A stretch of 64,000 nucleotides of DNA from Prinsepia uniflora (Eukaryota > Streptophyta > Magnoliopsida > Rosales > Rosaceae): positions 67,057,538-67,121,537 of the forward strand of contig CM064868.1 in assembly GCA_032719365.1 (NCBI GenBank). The letters run 5' to 3'. The position numbers and the translations under genes were made by a program. The notes under the pieces are model-generated. The model searched no databases. It was not told where the DNA came from and saw only the letters and a list, made by a program, of their open reading frames with translations. How positions within the stretch are numbered: position 1 is the stretch's first letter; every line of letters starts with the position of its first letter. Shown piece after piece: positions 12,661 through 24,171 of the stretch.

Positions 12661-14668
12661 GATGCTAGGTTGCCGAGACGGGGGAAAACTTGAAACACTC
12701 ACCACCGTGAGGTTTCAAGCCAGGAAAAAGAGAAAGAGTTAGGGTGAGACAAAGATGAGGAAAATGGTGTGATCATGGAATGAAACCGGTGAGGAAAAAA
12801 TAGCTGGAATGGGAGCGAAGGCTGTGTGCCCGTGAGGTCGTGTTTCAGGTTTTTAGGTTTCGAGCCCAAAGCTTGGAAGTTAGCAGGTTTCGAGCTCCCC
12901 TGGACGTTGTATGATTATCTTGGAACATAAAAAGAACGGTTTGGACCCTGGAATGAGGCAGGAATTGATTGGGATGCCATGGCCGGGGAGTTTGGAACTC
13001 GAGCTACAAATTTGAGGTAAGTTTTCAAGAATGTAATATCTTAGAGCTATTCTTTGATGGATTACGAGTTTGTTGGACAAAATAGAACTGAAAATAAGTT
13101 AGAAACGATTGAGAAAAACCCGGGTCATGTTACGGGTCGGATGACCCAAATAGTAGGGGAATCGGGTTGGACAAAGGGTGATGGTGAGTGCACAGTGCTT
13201 GGCGCGTGGCTCCCACGTGCAACCACTTTGTGAGGTGCATCGGGGCGCGTGAGCGGGAATCTCGAGGTGCGGTCAATATGAAAGTTCATCCTTTCAGTGT
13301 TACGAGTCCAATGGTATAATTCTCAAGTCAATCAAATATCGTTTAGGGGTAGTTTTGGGTGTCCGAAGGTTTAGGTTCGTGTTAAATCGGTTTAATAATC
13401 TCAGAAAATTATGGGATTAAAAGATAAGATTTAGGGGATGATTATTGACCTTAATATATGGTTTATGGTAGGAAGTGATATTCGTGAAAATTACGGAAAT
13501 GCATGCAAAACGGATTTTGGCGTTACAGATGGTGTGAGTGGACTTTCTTTCCCTAAACTATTATGCATGCATATTTATAGGATTTAAATGTGTTTCTATG
13601 TGATTTTGATGATATTGACTGATAGGGAATTTGATCGGATTTTCAATTATTTTATGAATATTTAATTAATATTTTATTATACGTTTTACGAAGTTCTAGT
13701 AACTATGTTTTGAACACCATTTCGAATGTGGTTTTGAGTTGAATGTGGATTATGACATGAAAAAACGTGTTTTGGAATATTTATAATTTTTATATAAATT
13801 CTGAATGGTTTTTACGAAAGGTGCATTCATGGCACGTTTTTCGAAAAATGATATTTAAGCTGTGTTTGGGGCTTGAGCCCGAGATTATGCTTGTGGATTT
13901 GGATTGTGATATCTGATGTGACGTGTTGTGATGTGAATACATGTTTCTCGATATGCATGGTGTGTAATGACGTGACTTGTAATGGTATGATGATCGTGTT
14001 GATTGCTAGAATGTGAGTCTCGAACGTCGAGTTTGGGGCTCCGATTTCTGAGACCGTGTTGTGATAACTTGGACTCCGATCCTGAGGCTCCGGTTCCCGA
14101 GCGAGTGTGTATGTGATGGCCTACCGGTAGTGCCCTTATGATATGATGATTGATGATGTGTTTGTGTATTGATGATGAGTTGACCGCATGGGAATTGGTG
14201 ATGTGCCTGCCAGTGAGGCAGTACGTTGGTGTTTGATATTATGCTTTGAGAATGGCTTGGATATGATGTGATTGTATGTAAATTCTGTGACGATTCCCAC
14301 ATAATTAAGGTATTAATTCGTGTTTGGTTGTGAGTTATGTGAACTGATTTCGTGGTGTCACTAGACTTCTGGATTCATGGTGTCACTAAACGGGTTTTGA
14401 AATGGTTTTCGTATGCATGCATGGTTTGGAAAAATGGAGGGTAAAAATTAGATGTTTTCAAAATATATTTTTAAAACATCTCTTTCGTACATTCACACGT
14501 TTTCTTGTTTTTTTTAACCCTACAGGGACGTTGCATGAGAATCGAGCCTCGAGAGGCGGAGGCATGAATTAGTGAAATTTGCGTTTATCCTTTTTCTCAC
14601 CACGTTTGTGTCAGACGGGAGTAGGGCCCAAGTGTACTACTTTTGTGTTTTCGGGTGGGGTCATATCA

Positions 14669-16989
14669 AGTGGTCCTTGCCTTCTCGGGGAAAAGAATAA
14701 ATAATGGAGTGTCAACTGCTAAAATAATCAAAGCCTCCAAAATGAAGAGAGCTATGCAAATGCCAGTAGACGTGCGGTGGTGCTGCACGAGGAATAAAAA
14801 AAGGTGGATTCAAAGTCAACACTTTCTAGTTGACAAATAATCGACTCTAATGGCTCATTTAATAGCTCCCACAATGGATCAACTGGGCTTCACCAACAAA
14901 CAATATTTGATTAGCAAATAAGTGGTTCAAATTTCTCAAATTCACAAATCACAAATTATTGAGGTTAAATCCAAAAATGCTCATTAGTTCGCAAATCAAA
15001 TTCAAGTGGTACAAGATCATCATGGAATTTCGGATTGGTCTTCTACCCATTTAATCCTAAATTTCCAAACTCCAAATTCATTCTGAAATCCAGTTGTGAA
15101 CTACACCGGTTTGATTCCCGTAGATGGATACGTAAGAAATCTAGAGAGTCAATCTAAATACAACCGTAAGCCCAAACAGAATCCCTGGTTTTCCCTAACC
15201 AAATTCACCCCAACCACCTCATTTATAAATTCAATCCAAATACCACCATGCCCAAATAAGCTTCCAATACTACAAATGCCACTCAAATTCCATCACCAAA
15301 AATCCGCTCATTAAAAAACCATGTGAACTACATTGGTTTGATTCATGTAGAGGGATACATAGGTAATCTGGATACTCTAGATGCAACCACAATCTAAAAA
15401 TTGAATCTCTGGTTTCTCAAATGAAATTCACCCAATTGTCCATTCATTCACTAAATGAAAAACATTCTTCCACATTTTTAATAGGCCATTCACACATTAA
15501 AAATCTTTCGAACTACGTCGGTTTGATCCTGCTAAGGGTACGTAGGCATCTGGATTAATCTAGACGCAACCGTAACTATTTTTGAATCATTGGTTCTTTC
15601 CAACTAAATTCTCCCAAAGACATTTCCAAACACATTTCAAAATACAATTCTTATTTTTAACAAGTCATTCACTTATTAAAAATTCCAGAACTACGAGTGG
15701 CTTGATTTCGAAAACGGATACGTAGGTAATCTAAGGCTCGACTTAGGCGTAACTGTAAAAACAAATAAACACCATCTCTTTACTGTGTTTCTATATTTTG
15801 GAATCAAAGGGTTTTCCTTTTAAACAATGAGTTGTAATTAAGAGGCACACTTATCTTGAATGGGTCGAACTTAAAATAAATACTAAAACCCCATTGCTCA
15901 TGTAGTGGTGGTGAAATTATGTTTGACGAACAAATTTTTCCTCAACATAGAAATTATAAAACTCGCTAAAAATTTGAATTAAATACCTTTCAACTTTTGA
16001 TAGAGTTTTTTTTAAAGTTTTAAAAAATTATGAATTGAATACCCTATGACTTATATAAACTCTCTAAAATTATAAATTAAATACACCTAGAATTTGCCCT
16101 CGGCATTGGGTCGGGTGGGCATGCCCGACCCAAATTTTTTGGACTAGGGCCGAACGGGCTACGTTGGACCGGGATATTTCATAATTTTAAAAGTATCGAG
16201 CCGGACCGGGCGAGTTTAGTTACATATATAAAAACCCAAGCCCTTTGTCAGGTTGAGTTTTTTATTTTGGACTTTTCCGAACGGGCCTAATAAGCCCACC
16301 TGGGCTGGACTCAAATGAGCTTTTAAAAATAACCTATTTTACAAATTTTAAAGTTGTTAAAGAAAATTGAATATGAAAGAATTACTCGATAGATTGAAAT
16401 AAATTTTGTGACTTTATGTTATGAATAGCCCACGAAAGAATTTGGTGGTAGTGTTATGTGTTGTAGTGTGCTGGTTTGTTCTCAAATATTTCCCCCTTTC
16501 TGAAATTCTGCACACTCTTTGTTCTTCCTTTGTATGTTTGCTCCATAGTTCATCTACTTGCATTGATCTTATAATATCATTATTTTTCTTGGAGGACCCA
16601 AAATTTTAGGTAACATCATTATATGTATTGTAGGAATCGAATTGTTTTCAATGGAAGACCCTCCTAAATTTTTTGCTCATCTGGACCCTATCATGTCAAC
16701 TCTAAGTGTCCATTCTTTTGTGTGCACGTATATATGTGTGTTTTAGATATACCTTGATTGTGAATCAATAAAGTCATCATCGCATTCTGAAGGAGGTTCT
16801 AGAGCAACAACACTTACAAATCATTTCATTGTATGTGAATTTGCATAAGCTGTTAAACTGCTTATGGAAGAGTATGTACTCCAATGATTTTTACTTGTAA
16901 CCTTAAAGAGTTTATTTGTTTGAGATGTATGGAATAATATGTACTCCAAATATTTGTGATTTTATGTTATATGTTCGGACTTACGGGTC
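14669..16989. other. Intergenic DNA with diverged repeat relics
   Basis: Starts with the right AGTGG duplication. No convincing gene is seen. It contains the GAACTACG repeat array (15096-15765). From about 16090 to 16330 there is GGGTCGGG/GGGCCGGG-rich sequence like the interior of plant hAT-type repeats, although no ends could be defined. AT-rich stretches with recurring GAATTGAATAC words lie near 15970-16080. 16330-16984 shows nothing identifiable. Confidence 0.5.
15096..15765 (+). repeat. Four diverged repeats of about 180-230 bp with GAACTAC core
   Basis: GAACTAC followed by a GGTTTGATT-like word, GGATACGTAG and GC(A/G)ACCGTAA occurs near 15098, 15325, 15509 and 15685. The cores are 60-75 bp, with AT-rich unique spacers ending in CCATTCA-like words. 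It looks like the untranslated tandem-repeat region of an old LTR retrotransposon, possibly Tat/Ogre-like; that last step is inference. Confidence 0.65.
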
Positions 16990-17564
16990 TGTTGACACCA
17001 TATCGACCGACCACCCTAGCACAGGTCCCATCAGGACAGGAAGGCCGCCGACCGACTGCCTGATCGGCACCCTCACGACCCACGGTCCGCCGATCGGCAC
17101 CATACTACAGACCCGCTATTCGGCATCTGACATTGAACAGACAACAGCTGGCTGCGACAGTCACCTAACCAACTCTGCCACACTAACTCCCTGACGGAGG
17201 CAGGTTGGGACTCCAGCTGGCGCCTCCTCCGGATGTCCAGGGCTTGTCAGGCGGCTCTCAGCCACAAAGCACCACCTGCTCCCGTAACAGTAGCCCACCT
17301 ACCGCAGTTATGGCTACTATAAATACCCCGAAACCCTTCACAAAGGTAAGACACTCGGAACCGATCCAGAGCACTGTATTTACTTGTCGCTCGGCAGTCA
17401 GATACTAACTTAGGCATCGGAGCCCCTTTGGCCGACACCGCACCGGTGTCTAGTTTGCAGGATCCCTGCCGAACCACAATGCCCCCAGTGGGCCCGAGAC
17501 ACCACGCGGCTGGTCCAAGAACCCCCAGCAGGTCTCATCGAGTTGGTCATTTCAGGACCAAACA
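16990..17564 (+). mobile_element. Small solo LTR (575 bp), GGGTC target duplication
   Basis: Begins TGTTGACACC and ends GGACCAAACA, flanked by perfect GGGTC duplications (16985-16989 and 17565-17569). It is GC-richer than its surroundings. TATAAATA at 17318-17325 is followed by a typical R/U5 style (GGCATCGGAGCCCCTTTGGC near 17412). No internal domain is present. It resembles Ty3-type LTRs of plants; superfamily is inferred from the style of the TATA-R-U5 region. Confidence 0.85.
17318..17325 (+). promoter_or_regulatory. TATA box of the small solo LTR
   Basis: TATAAATA, about 330 bp into the LTR and followed by a CCCCGAAACCC leader, gives a plausible promoter on the plus strand. Confidence 0.6.
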
Positions 17565-17569
17565 GGGTC

Positions 17570-18956
17570 GGGTTTATATGAGCGGGCCGGGTTGGGCTTA
17601 CCTAGCAGTAGTGGGGGGCTATCAGGTTTGAATACTCTAAACCCAAGTTCAGTCCGCTAACTTTCGAGTCAAGCCAGCCCACGACCCATAGCGGATCAGG
17701 CTGAGTTTTTGTCCATCGGGCCAACCGAGTCCTCACAAACCTATGGGTTTTTGGGCCAAATGATAATGGCTATCTAGAATTAGAAACTAATTAAAACTAC
17801 ATAAAAATTGTCTAAATTCTATATTCAATACACCCCTTTAAAATACTATATATATAATAATTATAATAAAATCTACAATACTCATTGATTTTTTAAATGC
17901 ACCAAATTTTTATAGAGTTATAAAATGTCATATGACTCAATTTTAATAACCTTATTAATCTTTATAAAGTATAAATTGAATATCGCAAATTTTTATTAAC
18001 TTTTTAAAAATCATAATTGAATACATATAAATTATTAAAGACATTTAAACTCTAGGAAAATCTGCACTCTTCTACTACTCGAATTATTGACAAACATAAT
18101 AATTCATGCGATAATTGCCAAATATGCAAGTCAGGTTGTGGTGACAAGTTTGCCGGGTTATTTGGGCTTAACAGAACCAAGAAAATTAAACAAAGCCTTG
18201 TTGTGATTGCCGTTCTTCGAAATTAAGCAAAATTCAGCCGACTGGACTGGAGCCACGCAATGCAGGAATGGGGTGTTGTCGTTGTCTAGAAAAGAAGATA
18301 ACAATATTCAATTAGAAAATATAAAAATATATTCTTTCTATATTGAAACGGCTTAAACGGCACCGCTTGGTGGCACCGGGATAACGTGTGGAAGAGTCGT
18401 TTGACAAAAAACAAAACGACTTAAACGGCACCGCTTGGTGGCACCGGGATAACGTGTGGAAGAGTCGTTGGTTCCGGTCGGTCTAGAAGCTCAAAAGTCA
18501 AAGACGAAGCACTCATGGACTCCCTGTGAGCTGTGACGTGGCCTTCACAAGGCCAACGGCTTTTATAACATTAAAGAAATCTACTTGCTTCTTTGCATTT
18601 GGCAAACAAAGATATTTTCTTAATTTTCCTTACAGCCTCTGCTCAAATATCTTCCTCGGTACCTTGTTCCCTGTGATTTCTTCATTCTCCTTCTGATTTC
18701 CGGGTTGTGTTCTTTTGGTGCCACATTTGAAGTTTGAAACTAAGCACCAAAATTCAGTGATTTTTGAAGATCAAGTCGCTGGAAAATGGTGCTGATTTTC
18801 TTATAGCTTCTGTTCAAACATCTTCCTCGGTGCCTTCTTCTCTGTGATTTCTGGGTTCTTCATTCTCCTTCTGATTTCTGGGTTTTGTTCTTTTGGTGCC
18901 ACATTTGAAGCTAAGCATCAAATTTCGGTTATTTTTGAAGACTAAGTCGCTGAAAA
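17570..18956 (+). other. Upstream region and leader of the PITP gene
   Basis: 17570-17760 is GGGCCGGG-rich repeat sequence; 17780-18060 is AT-rich with recurring AATTGAATAC words. A perfect 49-bp sequence occurs at 18353-18401 and again at 18421-18469. TTTATAAC near 18551 is a candidate TATA box. From 18631 the leader contains a roughly 170-bp tandem duplication (18631-18800 and 18801-18968), so the sequence around the true start codon occurs twice. Confidence 0.6.
18786..18806 (+). other. Upstream mini-ORF from duplicated start region
   Basis: The first leader copy contains an ATG in the same GAAAATGGTGCTGAT context as the real start at 18957. It runs only six codons (MVLIFL) to TAG. If this copy is in the mRNA, it is a uORF 150 bases before the main start and could lower translation. 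Confidence 0.55.
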
Positions 18957-21900
18957 ATGGTGCTGATGAAGGAATTGTATCCTTTCTCTCTTACTTTACA
19001 TCTATCTGTTCTTTTTTCTTTTTTCAATATAAGTATGATTTCTAAAGACGATTTTGAATCCTGTGTTGCGAATTCATTTGAACTTAATTTTTTTTCTGTG
19101 TTGTTTTAGTATTTGTTGACTTGGATTGGGATATATTGAGCAAATTTTGTTTTTTTTTTTTTTCGGTTACAAATGATAGGTTAGTTTGGTGAATATGTAT
19201 GATGTTATTTGATCTTGTTATAATTTATTTCGTTTGTGTTCTAATACAAAGCCTACACCTTTACACCTTTGCAGTTACTGGCCTTTTTGTTTTTCTTCTG
19301 GCCTTGAAGCTTTCTACAATTCTTTGTTTTTTGGTTTCCAAGGAAATGAAGAGCAATTTATAGAAGGGCCAAGTTTGAATTTTTGTTGTTTTTAATTGTG
19401 GTGGTCTAGGATGGAACATTACAGAAATTCGTAGTTTTCTATTCTTATACATTTTAAAAACTTTTATCTTTTGCCTGTAAACTTGTCTTGGATGGCATTG
19501 GTGAAATTTAGAATGTATATATATGAAGATTTTCTCTTATTAGATATTGTCGAGCTATATAAATAGCTCTATATATAGAATCATGCCTGTATTTGTAAGT
19601 AGTGACTCATAGTGTGGAGTATCGATATATTTATGCCCTTTCTTATGAAGTTTCCTTAACTCTTGACTTTTTGTGTGAAGCCGTATTGTAATGCCCATGT
19701 CATTGGAAGAGGTAAATGAAGTTATCTAGTTTATGCTTCCATGTATCTGCTAAAATGCTTTGCGATTAGTGTTTTTACAATACACCATATGCTTGAATTG
19801 CAGTATCAATTAGCCCAGATATACATGGTCAGGAAGATGCAACAGCAGAACACAACCAGTACTGAAGGGGTGGAAATAGTGGAGAGTAAATCCTTCCAAG
19901 ATGATGTATTAGGAAAGGGTCACTTCTCTTCTAAAATCTATCGTCTTCAAAGGTAAGTAGCTTAAGTTTTACCAAAATTCCTAATGAAAGTTGTTCCTTT
20001 ACTTTTTAAACTCTTTAAAATTACTGAACAGTGAACTACATATTACTTTAAACACGGGAACAGATTACTTGTATGCATGTTGAAAATTTTTGTGACTGTT
20101 CTGAGTTCATGTCCTTAGGTGAGGACTGAGGAGTTTTGTGTCATATATAATCTCATGGATCGGCAACATACAAATTTTTTGATTAATTGTTGTGCTTACT
20201 TTATGCTCATATGTAGAAACCATGATTTCATATGTAGAAATCATGACTTCATATGTAGAAATCATGATTTCATATGGTTCTTTTGATATAATCTTGGCAG
20301 GTCTAGGTTGGTTATATGCTCTAACATTATAGAAGTTTTGGGTAGATAATTCTAGAATGAAATCTTGATGAAACAATTATGTGTCAATTAGTTTTCTATA
20401 CAAACATGGAGATGGGAATTGGCACAAGTTGGTTGACGTGGAAGTGTTGGGATCTATTGTACTGTTATATTTTTGTTTTTAGTTTTCTTGTTCTTTTTGT
20501 TGTACATTTGCACTTGCTGTTTTGTAATTATTGAGATTGTTGGTTGGTGGCTTTATGCATCTATCATAAATTATTTATTGATGTTGAAATTTGGTTCTTC
20601 AGTAGAAAACATAACTTGGTAAAGAGGAAGGGTTTTCTGCTCGGTGGAGCCTTAAGGCTCTGATACCATAAAGAGGTAGGAAATTTCCTTGTATTTCTTG
20701 AATAATAACTTTACAGTGTAGAGAGGTATTTATACAGATGCTAGGTTAAACTAACTAGGAAATAAATACTTAGACTAGGAAGGAAATCAGAGACCTAGAC
20801 TAGGAAAGTATCTACAGGATTTAATGTACAAGTTTAGGAAAGAATCAGGGAGATTCTTTGGGCCTAAGATAACACAGGATCAAGGAGATTGATCCTCAAT
20901 CTCCGGGGATTCTGGGGGATCCTTATTACTTGGTGCATCAGTTTGGTTCGGAATTGACCACATCATTGGTACCACCTATGGTCCTACACCTACTTTCTTC
21001 AAATGCAGATAAATATTTCTGGTTACATGGTTGCATATCTTATTCAGACATTTTCTCATTTCAGCAAAGCTCCTAGTTGGCTTACGACTTTTGCACCAAC
21101 AGATGCTCTCATTTTGCAAGAGGAAGCATGGAATGCATACCCAAGATGCAAAACAGGTTTTCCATGTGTTTTTATGTCATAATTTTTGTATATTTTGCTT
21201 TCAAACAAACTTAAAACGCATTCTAACATGGTTTTTGGTTGATTGGAAATGGATGACCAGTAATCAAGGTAATAAATAATTTGTCCATCTCTAGAATCAA
21301 TCATTAATAGTTCATGTTTTTAATTAATTTTTTTTTTAATGCATCATGTTGTTCTGCAATTTTGCAGTGCCCGTACTTTACCAAGTTTCAACTGACAGTT
21401 GAAACAGTTCACAGGGCAGACAATGGGCATTCAGATAATGTAAGTTTCTGTTTTATTTTTAATTCTGTTTGAAATTGGAAATTTTTATTCCAATGCCTTT
21501 ATATTCTACTTTTCTTCTTGTTTACTTTGCCACTTTACCAACAACCTAGGTTCATGGTCTAAGCAAACAACAATTAGCAAACAGGGAAGTGGAAATTGTT
21601 GATATAGCTTCATCTGCAAGGGATTATTGGAGTCATATAGTGGGCAGTAACAATATGGACTTCTCCCAATTTACGTCATCAAAAACTGGCCGTGGTCCAC
21701 TTCTACAGGGATGGCAGGTTGGAATATTTCTTACCTTCTTGTGTTATTCTGGTTCATAAAGAGTTGAAGAACATGCCTTGTTCAAAATGCTGCACAAGCT
21801 TTTGGTTGAAAATGAACGTGATAAAAGGGATAAAACCTTAATCTTACATGGGCTTGGATGTTGATTTTTCACATGGATACATTTTTTTTGGGGGAAAACT

Positions 21901-23713
21901 ATTGCACTCTCTGATTTTCATTTCCCTTATATTCTCTTTCAAATCTACCTTCTAATCTGTTAATTGTTACCTAAAATTTTCAGCATAAATCGGATCCAGT
22001 CATGACAGCCTACAAACTGGTTACCATCGATGCACCATATTGGGGTTTTGGCTATAGACTTGAACAAGCTTTGCTATTGGTAGGCTCTTTTAGATTTTGA
22101 ACATTTACAAATAATAATTTTTTATATTGGTATACAGTAGATTCTCCTTTTATGTACTTGTCTTTTCTTTGTTAATGAAAAAAATTGTTTCTCATTTTCT
22201 AAAGAGTAAGCAGCATGAAATTCTTTACTTACAATGTTTTCCATTAATCTTGCACCATGTGTGTGACTATCTGGAATAATATCTATTTATATTTTCAAAT
22301 CTTGGAGGTTTCCTTCTGTTTAACTCTTAATAGGGTACCTGAATATATTTTTTGCAGGGTGAAAGGGCTCTTTTCATAGAAAGCCATCGGAATTGCTTTT
22401 CTTGGATTGATGAATGGTATGGAATGACAATTCAACAGTTACGTGAGCTTGAAAATCAAAGCAACTCAGAGGTATGAAGGTCCTAGACAACTCAATTATA
22501 GATGTTTTCTGTGATCAATAAAGTTATTGCTTATAATGCGTATCTTTCAAAATTTCATTAGGTATCCAAGAGAAAAAAAAGGAACTTTACATCGTGATCA
22601 AATTTAAATCTTAGCTGTAACATATGTTAAGAATTAAAATTTCTGTGTTCGTGATTGAAACTTGCTTTTTCATAAACCAGGGTATGCTTTTTTATCCCTT
22701 CTAATTTACTAAAAGTTTCAATCTTGGCCATCTAGTCAATTTGAATAATGTCAGCCTTGTAATTTCCAATTTGGGTCATTCTAATCCGCTGTAGTTTCAC
22801 AACTTCATTGCTGTTAATCCTGCACCTGTCATTTTGTATTATTTGTATCAATTTCACTTAGTACTGCTTGTTTGACCGAATTACCTAATCAGAATCCATA
22901 TTTCATGACCATATGAGCAGCAAGTGGTCATTATACCAACAAAGTGGCTTGATAATTTGGATGAATTTTGTTATCTTGATAGTTCCTAACTGAAACTGAT
23001 GCAATTGAATTTTTGGGGCTAAACATCATGTACTGGTTAGTAGGACACTAATTACTGACGTGTATATGAAGGGATTTGCTTGGATACGTGCTCTTGAGAT
23101 TACAGTTGAATTATGTGAATGCTTTCCCCCCCCCCCCCCCCCCTCATTTTTTGTTCCATTCTGATTAACGCATAAAAATTCACGGTTAACAGTGTTGAAA
23201 TTGGACATAAAATATTAGAGGTTGGCATTATTCAAATTAAAATCTGAGGGAACAAGTTAAAACTAGAGGGTTTGGTCTTTTGTAATAATCTATACTACTT
23301 TGTGGTTTCGACTTCCTCCTCCTTAGAATTCTGCATCTCTGATTTCTTCTGCATCTTGTTCACCCAATCTTGCTATGTTCTTCTGGCTCAATTGTTTCTG
23401 GCATTCGAATTCTTCTCAGAATGAAATTAGCCGGATCAAACTTCCTTCGAATATGGGTTCTTGTGTGCTTAAAAATTGGTAACTTCTGATTTTGTTTTTA
23501 AGTGAAATTGTTGTACAAGTCGTTTTTATGCTATCTGTTGACTTGCTTCCAAACCAATGATAATACATCAGTCCTTATTGACTGCTATCCATTCTGAAGA
23601 CACAGGCACTTATGAGGCCAGCTTTGGCGAATACTGTGGAAGATTTTGACCAGAGGTTATTACCTGAGAGTGAAGAAATCTATTCTGGGCAGAGGGCTCA
23701 ACTCTCAACTTAA
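18957..23713 (+). CDS. Phosphatidylinositol transfer protein, class I PITP-like (10 exons)
   Basis: Exons I assembled: 18957-18976, 19681-19711, 19804-19952, 21065-21156, 21261-21268, 21368-21439, 21550-21717, 21985-22079 (end within 1 nt), 22358-22471, 23606-23713 (TAA). All have GT-AG borders and join to about 285 aa, close to the 250-290 aa of single-domain PITPs. Family hallmarks in order: MVLMKEFRI at the N terminus, YQLAQIYMV, SSKIYRL, EEAWNAYPRCKTV (about residues 86-98), SKTGRGPLL (about 168-176), YWGFGYRLEQ (about 199-208) and SWIDEWYGM (about 227-235). Lys in SSKIY and Asn in WNAYP match inositol-headgroup contacts known in animal PITP-alpha; the position of its Thr59 is Ser here. 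Such proteins exchange phosphatidylinositol and phosphatidylcholine between membranes in the cytosol. There is no signal peptide or membrane segment. The C-terminal 35 residues are acidic and not family-typical. The gene converges with the zinc-finger gene at 24172. Confidence 0.93.
20215..20278. repeat. Short tandem repeat in PITP intron 3
   Basis: Three copies of a roughly 21-bp unit, CATATGTAGAAATCATGATT with variants, lie within the long third intron. No function is implied. Confidence 0.8.
20640..20950 (-). mobile_element. Copia-type LTR/PBS relic inside PITP intron 3
   Basis: GGCTCTGATACCA at 20656-20668 is the complement of an initiator tRNA-Met primer-binding site. It is followed by LTR-like sequence (AGGAAATTTCCTTGTATTTC, TATTTATACAG), as expected for the end of a minus-strand Copia or TRIM element. 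No target duplication was found, so the exact limits are uncertain. Confidence 0.45.
21261..21268 (+). other. 8-nt microexon of the PITP gene
   Basis: TAATCAAG lies between AG and GT. It supplies the last two bases of a Val codon plus Ile-Lys, giving CKTVIKCPY across exons 4-6. Without it the frame breaks and the conserved CKTV-x-x-CP segment is lost. Confidence 0.88.
23126..23143. repeat. C18 homopolymer in PITP intron 9
   Basis: Eighteen consecutive C bases. It could be real or a length-uncertain sequencing run; it lies in an intron with no coding effect. Confidence 0.9.
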
Positions 23714-24171
23714 ATTCACACAGCACTGTCTTTCATTAACAAATCACACGTGTGTGTCGATGCATAGCAGCAGCAGGGCCTGTCCATTTCCTTTTCGGCT
23801 GTGCCCGGTGTACTGAAAAATAGCAGTTGGCATGCCAGGGCTTTCCTAGATGATAAGTTTGGCTGCATGAACTTGACAAAAGATTGTATAGCACACAAGC
23901 TAACATGTACCGAAACCGAATAAATTATCAAAGAATTTACCCATATTGGAAATTTTCTTCTTGTGTCATAGTTCTTTTTGCCTTCATTTTTCTTTGAGCT
24001 TTACAAGGATTTGAACTAAGTACCAACTGACAAACAAATAATGTGCTGACTCTTTCTATGAGAAAATAAAGTACATGAACTATCAAAGTCAAACTCACTC
24101 GGACACAGTGAATGCTCTGCTGAGTTGAATGTCCTGACAATCGAACTAATCAACAAGTTAAGCAGATGAAT

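Noticed and set aside
23026..23208. Gly-rich frame within the PITP intron
   Set aside because: The Gly run is the C18 homopolymer read in reverse, and the frame is antisense intronic.
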